From the NCBI GenBank assembly GCA_050633445.1, contig JBOEGN010000030.1:1-64000 (forward strand): DNA of 64,000 bases. The letters run 5' to 3'. Shown piece by piece: positions 51,184-60,282 of this stretch. The DNA comes from Thalassobius sp050633445 (GTDB taxonomy: Bacteria > Pseudomonadota > Alphaproteobacteria > Rhodobacterales > Rhodobacteraceae). A model generated the notes under the pieces. The model had not been told where the DNA came from. It saw only the letters and a list, made by a program, of their open reading frames with translations, and made no database searches. Each line of letters begins with the position of its first letter. Positions within the stretch are counted from its first letter, which is position 1. Position numbers and translations under genes: made by a program.

Positions 51184-52422
51184 TCAAACTCGCACTGTTG
51201 GGGAAAGAAAAGCGAAGGACAGGGCCGGGCGCGATGCGATCAGCAGGATCACAAAGCTGACAAGCGTGTATCCGGTGGCAATAGCGACCAGCCCGTGCGG
51301 GGCCATTGCCACCGTGTTGACGATCAGCGCGACGGTCAGGATCGCGGTGACGGTGAACTCTTTTTGCGGCTGACCATTGGCGCGCAGCCACCCGGCAGCG
51401 GCGGTCCACAGCAAGGCAGGGATTGCAGCCAGACACAGGATCGAGACGACCTGCGCATGTTCAGCCCAGCCCGCACCCAGCAGCAGCGGGACATAGAACG
51501 GGGCCAGTGCGGCTTGCAGCAGCACGATCGGAGTGATCACGGCCATGCTCATAACAATGGACTGACGCAAAGCTGTGGCGCGATCCTGCGCGGCGCATAG
51601 ATGTGGGAACAGCACTGTTGCAAACGCGACCGAGAAGGAGCTGGCGATGCTGAGGCCAGCGTTGAAGGCCATGAAGTAGATGCCCAAAGCCTCGGCCCCC
51701 AGCAGCATCCCGACGATCAGCTTGTCTGCCTGCATCCGCAAGGCTTTGACGACCTCGACCCCAAGCACCGCCCAGCCGAACCGGATAAACGGCGCGACAG
51801 GTGCGGGGCGGATGGCGCGATCACGTTGCCAGGGCGTCAGGCGACGCATGGCGATCAGCCAATAGGGCGCTGTCAAAAGCCGCGGCAGGATCAGCGCCAG
51901 CGCCGAGGGCCAGACCAGCGCCAATCCGACAGACAGGATATTCGCGACCACAACCTGACTGCCCGCGATTGTAGCGGTTTGACGCAGTTTGCCCTGACGC
52001 ATGGCCAAGCCAGCCTGTACCAAACCGCCGGGCATGAACAGATATTCGCCTGCCAGCAGCAGGATCAGGATGGGAATAATGGGGTCCGCTCCGCCCAGCC
52101 AGAATGCCAGCGCAACAAGGCTTTGCAGAGTAAACAGACCCAAGCACCAGGCCCAGAATAACCGGTGCGCGGTGGCACATGTGGCCTGAAGCGTGTCGTC
52201 ACTGGCCGCGATGATCCGTTGGATAACGCCATTTTCGGTCAGCGCCTTCAGAATATCAGCCGAGGCCAGCGCGGTCGCGGCCAGGCCAATTTGCAGCGGG
52301 TCCATCCGATGCGCGATGACCACCACGACGAACAGGCGCGAGCCTTTGGCCGCGGCCTCGGACGCGCCATATGCGGCCAGATTGCGGGCCAAAGAGCCAA
52401 GAGTTGCCGTGTGATCGGTCAT
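51184..52422 (-). CDS. Wzx-like polysaccharide flippase
   Basis: An inner-membrane protein of 412 residues with about 12 hydrophobic segments of the MOP superfamily (AKGSRLFVVVVIAHRMDPLQIGLAATALASADIL is typical of the N-terminus). It should move lipid-linked repeat units across the inner membrane. First gene of the minus-strand glycosyltransferase run, divergent from wza. Confidence 0.85.
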   Translation of the reverse strand: MTDHTATLGSLARNLAAYGASEAAAKGSRLFVVVVIAHRMDPLQIGLAATALASADILKALTENGVIQRIIAASDDTLQATCATAHRLFWAWCLGLFTLQSLVALAFWLGGADPIIPILILLLAGEYLFMPGGLVQAGLAMRQGKLRQTATIAGSQVVVANILSVGLALVWPSALALILPRLLTAPYWLIAMRRLTPWQRDRAIRPAPVAPFIRFGWAVLGVEVVKALRMQADKLIVGMLLGAEALGIYFMAFNAGLSIASSFSVAFATVLFPHLCAAQDRATALRQSIVMSMAVITPIVLLQAALAPFYVPLLLGAGWAEHAQVVSILCLAAIPALLWTAAAGWLRANGQPQKEFTVTAILTVALIVNTVAMAPHGLVAIATGYTLVSFVILLIASRPALSFAFLSPTVRV

Positions 52423-52529
52423 GGTTAATGTGATCCAGAAATGGTTTCGTTCTCCTTAAGATAGAAGCATTGCAGCGCCGTTGGGACTGCGCCGATGGGG
52501 GGCTGGGATGGGCGTTGGCATGGGGGCAT

Positions 52530-52555
52530 ATCCGCATGGGTAGGGCAGCTATCCT
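52530..52555 (+). promoter_or_regulatory. EPS-locus element, copy 1 (upstream of wza)
   Basis: ATCCG-CA-TGGGT then AGGGCAGC and TATCCT. TATCCT follows the palindrome-like core by 8 bases and resembles a -10 box. It stands about 110-135 bases before the wza start. Confidence 0.6.
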
Positions 52556-52666
52556 CTGGCGGGCGGGATTGTGGAGCAGACCGGCCCACAGCTTGTTGCC
52601 AATGCGCCCAGCCGACGCGTAAGGTGCATTGAGTATTTGAAGAACAAAGAAAGAGTTGGGTCGGGC

Positions 52667-53878
52667 ATGAACGGTCGCGTGATGCGAGCTTTGGTAGGAG
52701 GTGCGGTTTTGGGGATCGGGGGATGTGCGGCCAGTGTGCAGCCCGACAACATCGAGCCCGTCGCCGAAGGACGTGCCTATCAGGCGCAATATCGCGCGCC
52801 TGCCGTCAAAGTGCCCGAACCACCTGTGCTTGTGTCCGCCAGGATGAATGCCGAACGTTGTAAGCCGCCGCAGGGGGATGGCGCGGGTCGGGGCAAAGGC
52901 GCGCCGCTGGAAGCCTTGTTGGGGGAACGGCTGTCGCGCAATGATCTGGTCGATGTGCGCGTGGACGATGATGATGTATTGAACGGTCAATATGTCGTGT
53001 CGCGCGATGGGACGCTGAAATTGCCGTTTCTCGATCCGATTCCTGCGCAGGGGCGTCGTGTTGATGAGGTTGAGGCTGAACTGGGGCATGCCTTGATCGA
53101 GGAAGGGTTTTATGACGTGTTGCCGCGCTTGTCGGTGCGGGTGACGGATTTCGCTTCGGTCTCGGTTGGCGTTGCGGGGTCTGTTTTCGAAGCTCATGCG
53201 GTTGAGGTCGGGGGCACCCCCGGCGATCAGGTGGATAGCGCGCGGCAGGCGGCTCTTGGGTCATCAACCGAGGCGCGCAACCTGTCCGCGGCGGTCCGCG
53301 CGGCGGGGGGTATTCGCCCCGATGCCGATCTGTCTGCGGTCCAGCTTTGGCGGGGCGGAGAGCGCCACGTCTTGGATTTGCGAGACCTGTTCGATGGTCA
53401 TGACAGTGTCGATGTCATGTTACTGGCCGGGGACAAAATCCATGTGCCCAGTCGCGAGTGTTTCCAGGATGATCTGATGCGGCCTGGCCCGCTAAGCCCG
53501 CCGGGTGTCAGCCTGTTCCTGTCCAATCTGACGCAGCCTGCGACGGGCAATGCGCCCTCGGCCATTGGGCGGGAGGTGCGCGAGGTGCCCTATGGCACGC
53601 GCTATGTTCAGGCGGTTGTGGATGCCAATTGTGTGGGTGGAGCGCGGGCGACCAGCGCTCGGCGCTCGGCTATTTTGGTGTCGCGAAACCCGATGAGCGG
53701 GATCTCGACCGTGATCGAGCGAGAGATCGAGCCGCTGCTGCGCCGTGCGGACCGGGATGACTATGATCCGTATGTGCTGCCCGGTGACGCCGTTGCGTGC
53801 TACGATAGCGATGTCACCAATATTGCCGAGGTCGGGCGGGTGCTGGGAATCGTCGGCGCTGCGTTTCTACTGGATTGA
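52667..53878 (+). CDS. Wza-like polysaccharide export lipoprotein
   Basis: A protein of 403 residues with lipoprotein signal (VMRALVGGAVLGIGGC, lipobox I-G-G-C). It has a polysaccharide-export domain (LSRNDLVDVRVDDDDVLNGQYVVSRDGTLKLPFLDPIPAQG) and SLBB-like repeats (ARNLSAAVRAAGGIRPDADLSAV). It probably forms the outer-membrane export pore. The start at 52667 gives the best signal peptide; in-frame starts further up lack one. Sits alone on the plus strand. Confidence 0.88.
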   Translation: MNGRVMRALVGGAVLGIGGCAASVQPDNIEPVAEGRAYQAQYRAPAVKVPEPPVLVSARMNAERCKPPQGDGAGRGKGAPLEALLGERLSRNDLVDVRVDDDDVLNGQYVVSRDGTLKLPFLDPIPAQGRRVDEVEAELGHALIEEGFYDVLPRLSVRVTDFASVSVGVAGSVFEAHAVEVGGTPGDQVDSARQAALGSSTEARNLSAAVRAAGGIRPDADLSAVQLWRGGERHVLDLRDLFDGHDSVDVMLLAGDKIHVPSRECFQDDLMRPGPLSPPGVSLFLSNLTQPATGNAPSAIGREVREVPYGTRYVQAVVDANCVGGARATSARRSAILVSRNPMSGISTVIEREIEPLLRRADRDDYDPYVLPGDAVACYDSDVTNIAEVGRVLGIVGAAFLLD

Positions 53879-53890
53879 TCTTGTGCAGAT

Positions 53891-56404
53891 CTAACCCGTT
53901 GTAATCATTTCTGGATCATGTTCAGACCATATGGCCTGGGCAGTCTTTATCCGGGCGGTCAGCTTGCCCAGTTGATCCGGTGAATTTGCGGCCTGTTCGA
54001 TTTGAACTAGGGCATCACGCAAGTCCAGCTGGCCAAAGGCGGCGGCGCTGCCAGCGACCTTGTGACAGCGCGCGGCGATCTCATTCGTGTCGTCGGGCGT
54101 CGTGCCGAGCCAGGCCATCAGGCTGTCCGCCTCGTCAATAAAACGGGATTTGAGGGCGGCCAGAACGTCGTCTTCGGGATCGGTCTGAGACGTAGAAACC
54201 GGCTGGGGCACCGGCGCGCGTCGGGCTGCGTTTAGCACGGCATCCAGCTCCTCTCGTTGTAAAGGTTTGCCCAGAAAACCGGTCATTCCGGCGTCCACGA
54301 TTTGGCCGCGGACCTCGGGCAGGACATTCGCGGACAAGGCGACGATGGGGCTGAGATGAGAGGGACCATCCTCGTCGCGGATACGGCGGCACGCCTCCAG
54401 CCCGTCCATCACGGGCATGCTGATATCCATCAGGATCAGGTCAAACCTCTGCGTGCCCGCCATGTGAACCCCGTCCAATCCATTCGTAGCCGTACGGACT
54501 TGGTGACCCTTTTTCTGCAACAATTCGCAGACAAGATGCAGGTTGATTTCGTTGTCTTCGACCACCAGAATCTCCAACGGGGCGCGGTCATTCGTGGCTT
54601 GTTTGGATTGCATTTCCGGCGCGGGGCGAGAGGTTTCGACAAAGGGCAAGCGGACCCAGAAAACGCTGCCTTCTCCGGTCTCGCTTTCGACGCCCAGTGT
54701 GCCGCCCATCGCCTCGACCAGGCGGCGGACGATGCCCAGCCCCAGACCTGTGCCCCCTGCTGAACGCTGAAACGAGGTATCAACGGTTTGAAAATCCTCG
54801 AAAATTCTCTCTTGATCTGCGGGCGAGATGCCGATGCCTGTGTCGATAATGCGGAATTCAACTTCGACTGACTGATCGCCAAGGTTGCGATACAGCCGCT
54901 CGGCCTCGATCGAGATTTTGCCGCCTTCGGTGAATTTTATTGCATTGCCAACAAGGTTCAGCAGGACTTGTTGCAAGCGTGCGGCATCCGTCATCACCCA
55001 ATCCACCGAGGGCCCGATCCAGCCGCGTTCCAGCCGATTGCCATTCGCTTCGGCATAGCCGGACTGACCGTCCACGATATCTTGCAGCAGGGTGCCCAGA
55101 TGGGTGGGGCTTTCGTCGGGGGCGATCTGGCCAGATTCAAAACGCGCGATGTCCAGAACAGTGTCCACATGGCGCATCAATTGCTTGGCTGAAATCGACA
55201 TGTTGGCCGCATAGCGTTCCTGTTGACGGGTCAGGCGGGTGTCTTCGAGCAGCGACAGATTCCCCAGCACACCATTCAGTGGCGTACGGATTTCGTGGGT
55301 CATGACGGCCAGGAAATCCGCCTTAGCCTTCTCTCCGGCCAGGGCACGGTCGCGGGCCTCGACCAGCTCTTGCTCGGCAGCGACCTGGGCCGAGATATCC
55401 CGCATGAAACCGATTACGATCATGTCATCGCCGTCACCTGCGGCTTCGAGCGCCAGTTCCACCGGGAAAACTTCGCCTGATTTGCGCATCCCTTCGAGTT
55501 TCACCCGGCCATGGCCGACCACGCGATGGGCGCCACCGTCCATCATGCGTTTCATGCCGGCGGTATGCGCATCACGCAGATGCGGAGGGATAACAACATC
55601 TGCCAAGGATTTGCCCAGCACCTCGTCGAGGGTATAGCCAAACACCTTTTCAGCCGAGGCATTATATTCCACGATCCGCCCCTGACGATCCGAAACGATC
55701 ACGGCATCCAACGACGCGGTAACGATAGAATTCAGGCGGGTATGCGCGATTTGCAGCGCCATCCGGCTGCGCTGACTTTGACGGCCGACTCGGTGAGAAT
55801 AATAGGCCAGCAATGCCAGCGCCGCGATCAAAGAGGTCGTCACCAGAGCCAGACGTTTCAGCGAGATCGCGATGGATTCCCGACGTTCATCCGACTGAGA
55901 CGCGAAGTAATAGAGCCCCGAATTGGCGATCCGCCGCACAGTGTCACGCAGGTTTTCAGCGTCTTGTTCCAGCGTGATGACGCGGGCTCGATCCGCAGAT
56001 TCCAGTGCATCAATCAGCCCAACATGGGTGTTCAGATATTGCCGCGCTGCCCCCAGCGAACGGGTGAAGTCCGAGTTCTGTCGCAGCCCGTCATACAGAC
56101 GGCCCGACTCCAACGTGACAATGCGGCTGTAAAACACGTCAAACGCCCGGCGGATGGCGCGGGCGTCCAGCGCGGGGCTGAGCAGGTTTTCCTCTAGCAC
56201 ATGGTGGAATTCCATGAACTCCACCTCGGCCTGCGCCAGCGTCCATTGCACGTTATCCGAGTTCGCCGTTTCCAGCAGGCGCAGATCGCGTGTCACGGCC
56301 TGGCTGAGCGAGATGATCGCCAGAATACACAGCGCCGAAACAGTCAGCAAAACGGTAAAGCCTTGCCGCCGTAAGGTGCGGGCGCCTTTGATTGCGATGC
56401 TCAT
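53891..56404 (-). CDS. Hybrid histidine kinase (PAS-HisKA-HATPase-REC-Hpt)
   Basis: A protein of 837 residues. Two membrane segments (about 14-36 and 183-202) flank a helical periplasmic domain. Then come PAS (about 222-340, IVTASLDAVIVSDRQGRIVEYNASAEKVFGY), HisKA with phospho-His in AVMTHEIRTPLNGV (about 370), HATPase (QQVLLNLVGNAIKF, GTGLGLGIVRRLVE), a receiver domain with Asp in LILMDISMPVMDGL, and a C-terminal Hpt (ARCHKVAGSAAAFG). It lies 22 bases after the secreted partner gene and inside the EPS locus; the LuxR-type regulator at 59656 is the likely output. Confidence 0.92.
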   Translation of the reverse strand: MSIAIKGARTLRRQGFTVLLTVSALCILAIISLSQAVTRDLRLLETANSDNVQWTLAQAEVEFMEFHHVLEENLLSPALDARAIRRAFDVFYSRIVTLESGRLYDGLRQNSDFTRSLGAARQYLNTHVGLIDALESADRARVITLEQDAENLRDTVRRIANSGLYYFASQSDERRESIAISLKRLALVTTSLIAALALLAYYSHRVGRQSQRSRMALQIAHTRLNSIVTASLDAVIVSDRQGRIVEYNASAEKVFGYTLDEVLGKSLADVVIPPHLRDAHTAGMKRMMDGGAHRVVGHGRVKLEGMRKSGEVFPVELALEAAGDGDDMIVIGFMRDISAQVAAEQELVEARDRALAGEKAKADFLAVMTHEIRTPLNGVLGNLSLLEDTRLTRQQERYAANMSISAKQLMRHVDTVLDIARFESGQIAPDESPTHLGTLLQDIVDGQSGYAEANGNRLERGWIGPSVDWVMTDAARLQQVLLNLVGNAIKFTEGGKISIEAERLYRNLGDQSVEVEFRIIDTGIGISPADQERIFEDFQTVDTSFQRSAGGTGLGLGIVRRLVEAMGGTLGVESETGEGSVFWVRLPFVETSRPAPEMQSKQATNDRAPLEILVVEDNEINLHLVCELLQKKGHQVRTATNGLDGVHMAGTQRFDLILMDISMPVMDGLEACRRIRDEDGPSHLSPIVALSANVLPEVRGQIVDAGMTGFLGKPLQREELDAVLNAARRAPVPQPVSTSQTDPEDDVLAALKSRFIDEADSLMAWLGTTPDDTNEIAARCHKVAGSAAAFGQLDLRDALVQIEQAANSPDQLGKLTARIKTAQAIWSEHDPEMITTG

Positions 56405-56426
56405 CTGCGCCTCTTTCGTGGGGGCT

Positions 56427-56942
56427 CTAGTTCACGATTTCAATCCGGTCCAATTGCCAGATACTGCGAGAGTACACCACTTCGGTGCGAAATCGAGGGT
56501 CAGAATCGTAAGGGTAAACAACCCAAAGTGGCCCCTTGTCGCGTACCGACATTGCGGCTCCGTTCAGCTCGTAGGCAATAATCGGACCGCCATCTTGGGC
56601 ATCGCTGACGGGAATCTGGACCTCGTAGGCGTTGATCGCGATCGAGCGGAGGGTTTTGCCGTCTGCGCCAAGCTCTTGCATCAGCGCCTTTAGCGGGACG
56701 CCTTTGAATTGCTGCGGGCCGTTGGTCCAGATTGTGCTGGTTTCGAACGCGTCCGAGGGCAGGGCACGCAGCATATCCAGATCAAACTGGGCGGTTCCAT
56801 CCGCATTGGTTTCGGTGATCGTACCCGAAACGGTCAGGATCACCTCGCCCTGGGGGGTGGCCAAATCCGCCAGCGCGGGCAGGGCACAGGCGGACAAAAG
56901 GGCGGCAGCGGTCAAACGAATATGGGCAAGCATTGGGGTCAA
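56427..56942 (-). CDS. Secreted molybdopterin-binding-fold protein without the metal Cys
   Basis: A protein of 171 residues with a signal peptide (to about PALA-D) and a mature part of about 146 residues like the oxidoreductase molybdopterin-binding domain (FDLDMLRALPSDAFETSTIW, FKGVPLKALMQELG, WVVYPYDSDPRFR). The mature part has no cysteine, so the usual Mo ligand is absent. It is followed after 22 bases by the hybrid kinase gene, so a periplasmic sensing partner is likely. The start may be 56942 or 56933. Confidence 0.75.
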   Translation of the reverse strand: MTPMLAHIRLTAAALLSACALPALADLATPQGEVILTVSGTITETNADGTAQFDLDMLRALPSDAFETSTIWTNGPQQFKGVPLKALMQELGADGKTLRSIAINAYEVQIPVSDAQDGGPIIAYELNGAAMSVRDKGPLWVVYPYDSDPRFRTEVVYSRSIWQLDRIEIVN

Positions 56943-57007
56943 TCTCTGTGATCGTGTTGCGTTAAGAAGAGTATCGCACGGACAGCCACAAGACGCATCC
57001 GCGCCGA

Positions 57008-57046
57008 GGGATAGGCGCCTACCCGAACGGGTAGGTGTGCTATCCT
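57008..57046. promoter_or_regulatory. EPS-locus element, copy 2, promoter-like on both strands
   Basis: A perfect palindrome ACCCGAACGGGT (57021-57032). On the plus strand AGGTGTGC then TATCCT follows at 8 bases. On the minus strand AGGCGCC then TATCCC follows at 7 bases, leading to the sensor gene start about 65 bases further. galU ends 17 bases to the right, so a plus-strand transcript would run antisense to galU. Confidence 0.6.
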
Positions 57047-57062
57047 TTGGCAGAGCGTGGGT

Positions 57063-57950
57063 TTATGCCGCTGCATTTTTCGGGGCCAGCAATGAGCGCA
57101 AGGCGGGGGTCACTCCGGCTGCCAATTCGGGGCGATCAAGGGCAAAAGCCACCGTGGCCTCGACATATCCCCGAACCGAGCCGCAATCATAGCGCTCGCC
57201 CTCAAAGGCCAATCCAGAGACGCCCACGCGCTCTACATCCGCATTGATGGCGTCGGTCAGCTGGATCTCTCCGCCGGCGCCGGGCCCCTGATCGGCCAGC
57301 CTGTCGAAAATATCGGGCGTCAGGATATAGCGACCAATGACCGCCTGTGTCGAGGGCGCGATATCTGGGCGGGGTTTCTCGACCAGTCCACGGGCGCGCA
57401 TCAGGTTGTCCTCAGAAGGATCACAATCCAACACGCCATAGGCGCTGACCTGCGCGCGGGGCACCTGCATCGTGGCCACCATATGTCCGCCGGTTTTGGC
57501 ATGAGCCGCAACCATCTGAGACAGCGCAGGCACGCGGGCACGGATCACGTCATCGGGCAGGATCACGGCAAAGGGGTCGTCCCCCACCAATCTGCGGGCC
57601 AGGCTGACCGCATGACCCAACCCGCGCGGTCGGTCTTGGCGCAGGATCGTCATCGCGCTTTCGGCCATGCGGGTGGTGGCCAGACGGTTCAGAAGGTCGG
57701 TCTTGCCGCGTCGCTCCAGATCGTTTTCCAGCGCGGCTGCGGTGCAGAAATAATCCTCGAGCGCGGATTTTCCGGGGGCGCTGACAAATATGAACTCTTC
57801 GATGCCAGCGGCGCGGGCCTCGTCCACGGCGTATTGGATCAAGGGGCGATCGACCAGTGGCAGCATTTCTTTGGGGATGGATTTGGTGGCGGGCAGAAAT
57901 CGGGTGCCCATGCCAGCGACGGGAAAGACAGCTTTGCGAATATGAGACAT
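57063..57950 (-). CDS. galU: UTP-glucose-1-phosphate uridylyltransferase
   Basis: A protein of 295 residues making UDP-glucose. It shows KAVFPVAGMGTRFLPATKSIPKEMLPLVDRPLIQYAVDEA and FAVILPDDV, with the sugar-site GLVEKPRPD. It supplies precursor for the polysaccharide. It lies 22 bases after the WecG-transferase fusion and is probably co-transcribed with it. Confidence 0.96.
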   Translation of the reverse strand: MSHIRKAVFPVAGMGTRFLPATKSIPKEMLPLVDRPLIQYAVDEARAAGIEEFIFVSAPGKSALEDYFCTAAALENDLERRGKTDLLNRLATTRMAESAMTILRQDRPRGLGHAVSLARRLVGDDPFAVILPDDVIRARVPALSQMVAAHAKTGGHMVATMQVPRAQVSAYGVLDCDPSEDNLMRARGLVEKPRPDIAPSTQAVIGRYILTPDIFDRLADQGPGAGGEIQLTDAINADVERVGVSGLAFEGERYDCGSVRGYVEATVAFALDRPELAAGVTPALRSLLAPKNAAA

Positions 57951-57972
57951 GACAGTGTCCTTTTGCTAAGAT

Positions 57973-59406
57973 TTAATAGGCGCCGCGACCGCTGAGAACG
58001 ACGCGGAAGGTCAGGGCGATCAGCATCAGATCCAACAGAACCGAGCGTGAGCGGGCATAGGCAACATCCATGTCGACCATTTTCTCGAACCCGATGTCGG
58101 CCCGCCCCGAGACTTGCCACAGCCCGGTCAGGCCGGGTTTCACCGACAGACGTTCGCGCGCATGGGCGGGGTAGGCACGGGTTTCCTCGGGCAGGGCAGG
58201 ACGCGGTCCGACCAGTGACATCTGCCCCATGAGGACGTTGAGGATTTGAGGCAACTCGTCCAAGGAATAGCGGCGCAGCAGGCGCCCAACCCGGGTGACG
58301 CGCGGATCATGGCGGGACTTGAAACAGATGCCCGCACGGTCCGAGGTCTGGAGCAGCGCGGCGCGACGGGCACCGGCATCTTGCACCATCGAACGGAATT
58401 TCAGCATTCGGAATATGCGGCCATCTTTGCCGACACGATCCTGCTGGAAAAACACCGGGCCGCGACTGTCCAGTTTGATGGCCAGGGCGATCAGGCCAAA
58501 GATCGGCAGCATCGGAATGATCCCCAGCGTGGTCAGCGTCAGGTCCAGTGCGCGTTTGCGCGTGGCCGTGCGATCTCGGTTGCGAAACGCGTGCCAGCCG
58601 GCGCGGGCCAGAAAGGTTCCATTGCCGATCAGATAGCGGCGGGCCAGACGACGGGGCTCTTGGGCCAGTCGCCAGGCCCATTCTGCGCGGGCGCGGCGCA
58701 CCACAGCGGGCGCACGCTGAACGTTGCCTGCCAGAAAATCGAACAGGGCACCGACCCCAAGGTTCAGGCGGGTTTTCAGCAGGGGTAGGTTTCGATCCAG
58801 CCACAGCTCTTGCATGGGAACGCCCATGGCGACCAGCAGGATATCAGCACCCGAAGCGTTGATCTGCGCAACGGCTGCTGCCTCGTCCTGCGCCTCTTTG
58901 TATCCGTCCAAAGTGCCTGCAATACGCAGGCCGGGGATGTCCACAGCCAGCCTCCCAGCCGCTGCCTGGGCCGTCCCCGGCCGCCCCCCCACCAGGAACA
59001 CCGACAATCCGCGCCGTGCCGCGCGGGCCAGCAATTCGGGAACAAAATCGGTGCCGTTCAGGTTCTGGGTCAGTTGGTGGCCGGTCATCTTGGCGGCCAG
59101 CTCGACCCCGATCCCATCGGGAAGGATGTGGTCAGCCCGTGCCAGCGCCGCGGCATAGTCCCGGTGGGCTGCGCGAATGTTCAGGCAATGGGCATTGACG
59201 AAAAAGACCTGCCGCGCTGCGCCGTCCAGCAGCGCCTCCGCCGTGTCGTGAGTGGTGGCGTCAACCACGGGGAGTCCCAGAATGGGAAGCGTCGGCAAGC
59301 GTGTATCCCGGGTAGAGTGGCGGGATACACTGGGGGCAACATCGGAGGCCAGGGGCCAGGCCGGAACGCCCTGACCGGCGGGGATGAATGCGGTGTCGTG
59401 CAGCAT
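57973..59406 (-). CDS. Fusion of WecG/TagA glycosyltransferase and polyprenyl-phosphate sugar transferase
   Basis: A protein of 477 residues. Residues about 40-230 are a GT26 enzyme (FFVNAHCLNIRAA, LPDGIGVELAAKM, LNGTDFVPEL, LLVAMGVPMQELWL). Residues about 280-477 are a monotopic phosphoglycosyltransferase (KRALDLTLTTLGIIPMLPIF membrane anchor, FQQDRVGKDGRIFRMLKFRSM, RRYSLDELPQILNVLMGQMSLVGPRP, LSVKPGLTGLWQVSGR). One chain would start the lipid-linked unit and add the second sugar. Start 59406: GGAGG lies 7 bases upstream; a Met at 59451 lacks this. Confidence 0.9.
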   Translation of the reverse strand: MLHDTAFIPAGQGVPAWPLASDVAPSVSRHSTRDTRLPTLPILGLPVVDATTHDTAEALLDGAARQVFFVNAHCLNIRAAHRDYAAALARADHILPDGIGVELAAKMTGHQLTQNLNGTDFVPELLARAARRGLSVFLVGGRPGTAQAAAGRLAVDIPGLRIAGTLDGYKEAQDEAAAVAQINASGADILLVAMGVPMQELWLDRNLPLLKTRLNLGVGALFDFLAGNVQRAPAVVRRARAEWAWRLAQEPRRLARRYLIGNGTFLARAGWHAFRNRDRTATRKRALDLTLTTLGIIPMLPIFGLIALAIKLDSRGPVFFQQDRVGKDGRIFRMLKFRSMVQDAGARRAALLQTSDRAGICFKSRHDPRVTRVGRLLRRYSLDELPQILNVLMGQMSLVGPRPALPEETRAYPAHARERLSVKPGLTGLWQVSGRADIGFEKMVDMDVAYARSRSVLLDLMLIALTFRVVLSGRGAY

Positions 59407-59562
59407 GGGAAACCTCCGTTTGTTCAAATTCGCTGGACTTTCCTCAGTCATGACGGACCAGGGCGGGGGTCTTCAAGCGAGCGAGCGGACAGGAAAGAGA
59501 CGCGTCAGGGGCGTGAAATATGCAATCGGAACAGGGTGTTGTGCCCTAAGGTGCAGAAACCG

Positions 59563-59588
59563 ATCCGTTCGGATAGGTGGGCTGACCA
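59563..59588 (+). promoter_or_regulatory. EPS-locus element, copy 3 (upstream of the LuxR-type regulator)
   Basis: ATCCGTTCGGAT (perfect arms, TT spacer), AGGTGGGC, then TGACCA in the -10 position. It is about 70-90 bases before the GTG at 59656. Suggests that the regulator controls its own gene. Confidence 0.6.
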
Positions 59589-59655
59589 AATGTTCGGGCA
59601 TTTCCCCTTGAGTTTGGCGAAAAGCGTGCAGATACTCGCGTAGAACAAGAGACGA

Positions 59656-60279
59656 GTGAGTGACTTGCGTATTCTGATCGCCGATGACCACGAATTGCTG
59701 CGCGACACGCTGGTCGCCTTTCTGTCCTCTGAGGATGGGTTGGAAACCGACACCGCCCCCAGCTTTGACACCGCCTGCCAGATGATCGAGGACAGCGGTC
59801 CCTATGACCTGGTTTTGCTGGACTATAAGATGCCCGGAATGCATGGGATCGACAGCGTAAAGGCCGCAATGGCCATGGCCGGGGGGCAGCGTGTTGCGCT
59901 GATCTCGGGCGAGGCGACCAAGGCCATTGCCGAAGAAGCCCTGGAGGCCGGAGCCGCTGGTTTTGTGCCCAAAACTCTGCCCGCCAAATCCCTGGTAAAT
60001 GCGATCAAGTTCATGGCCATGGGCGAACAATATGCCCCCATCGACTTTATGACGGCTGCGGATGAAGCCGAGACGCATCCGCTGGCCGAAAAGCTGACAC
60101 AGCGGGAAATGCAGGTGTTAAAAGGGCTGACCGAGGGCAAATCCAACAAAGAGATTGCCCGCGATCTGGATCTGACCGAGCCGACGATCAAGCTGCATAT
60201 GAAGACGCTGTATCGCAAGCTAGAGGTGGGCAACCGCACGCAGGCCGCGATCATTGCGCGCGATGCGGGGCTGTTCTGA
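59656..60279 (+). CDS. NarL/FixJ-type (LuxR family) response regulator
   Basis: A protein of 207 residues, start GTG at 59656. The receiver domain is LRILIADDHELLRDTLVAFLSSEDG with phospho-Asp in DLVLLDYKMPGM and Lys in FVPKTLP. The C-terminal helix-turn-helix is LTQREMQVLKGLTEGKSNKEIARDLDLTEPTIKLHMKTLYRKLEVGNRTQAA. It lies within the polysaccharide locus between the initiating transferase and wzz. It is the best candidate to bind the repeated element. Confidence 0.92.
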   Translation: MSDLRILIADDHELLRDTLVAFLSSEDGLETDTAPSFDTACQMIEDSGPYDLVLLDYKMPGMHGIDSVKAAMAMAGGQRVALISGEATKAIAEEALEAGAAGFVPKTLPAKSLVNAIKFMAMGEQYAPIDFMTAADEAETHPLAEKLTQREMQVLKGLTEGKSNKEIARDLDLTEPTIKLHMKTLYRKLEVGNRTQAAIIARDAGLF

Positions 60280-60282
60280 CCC

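Noticed and set aside
52431..52460. TGATCC followed by TAAG upstream of the wza gene, like an RpoE promoter
   Set aside because: The spacer is 20 bases instead of 18, and the wza gap already has a better promoter candidate.
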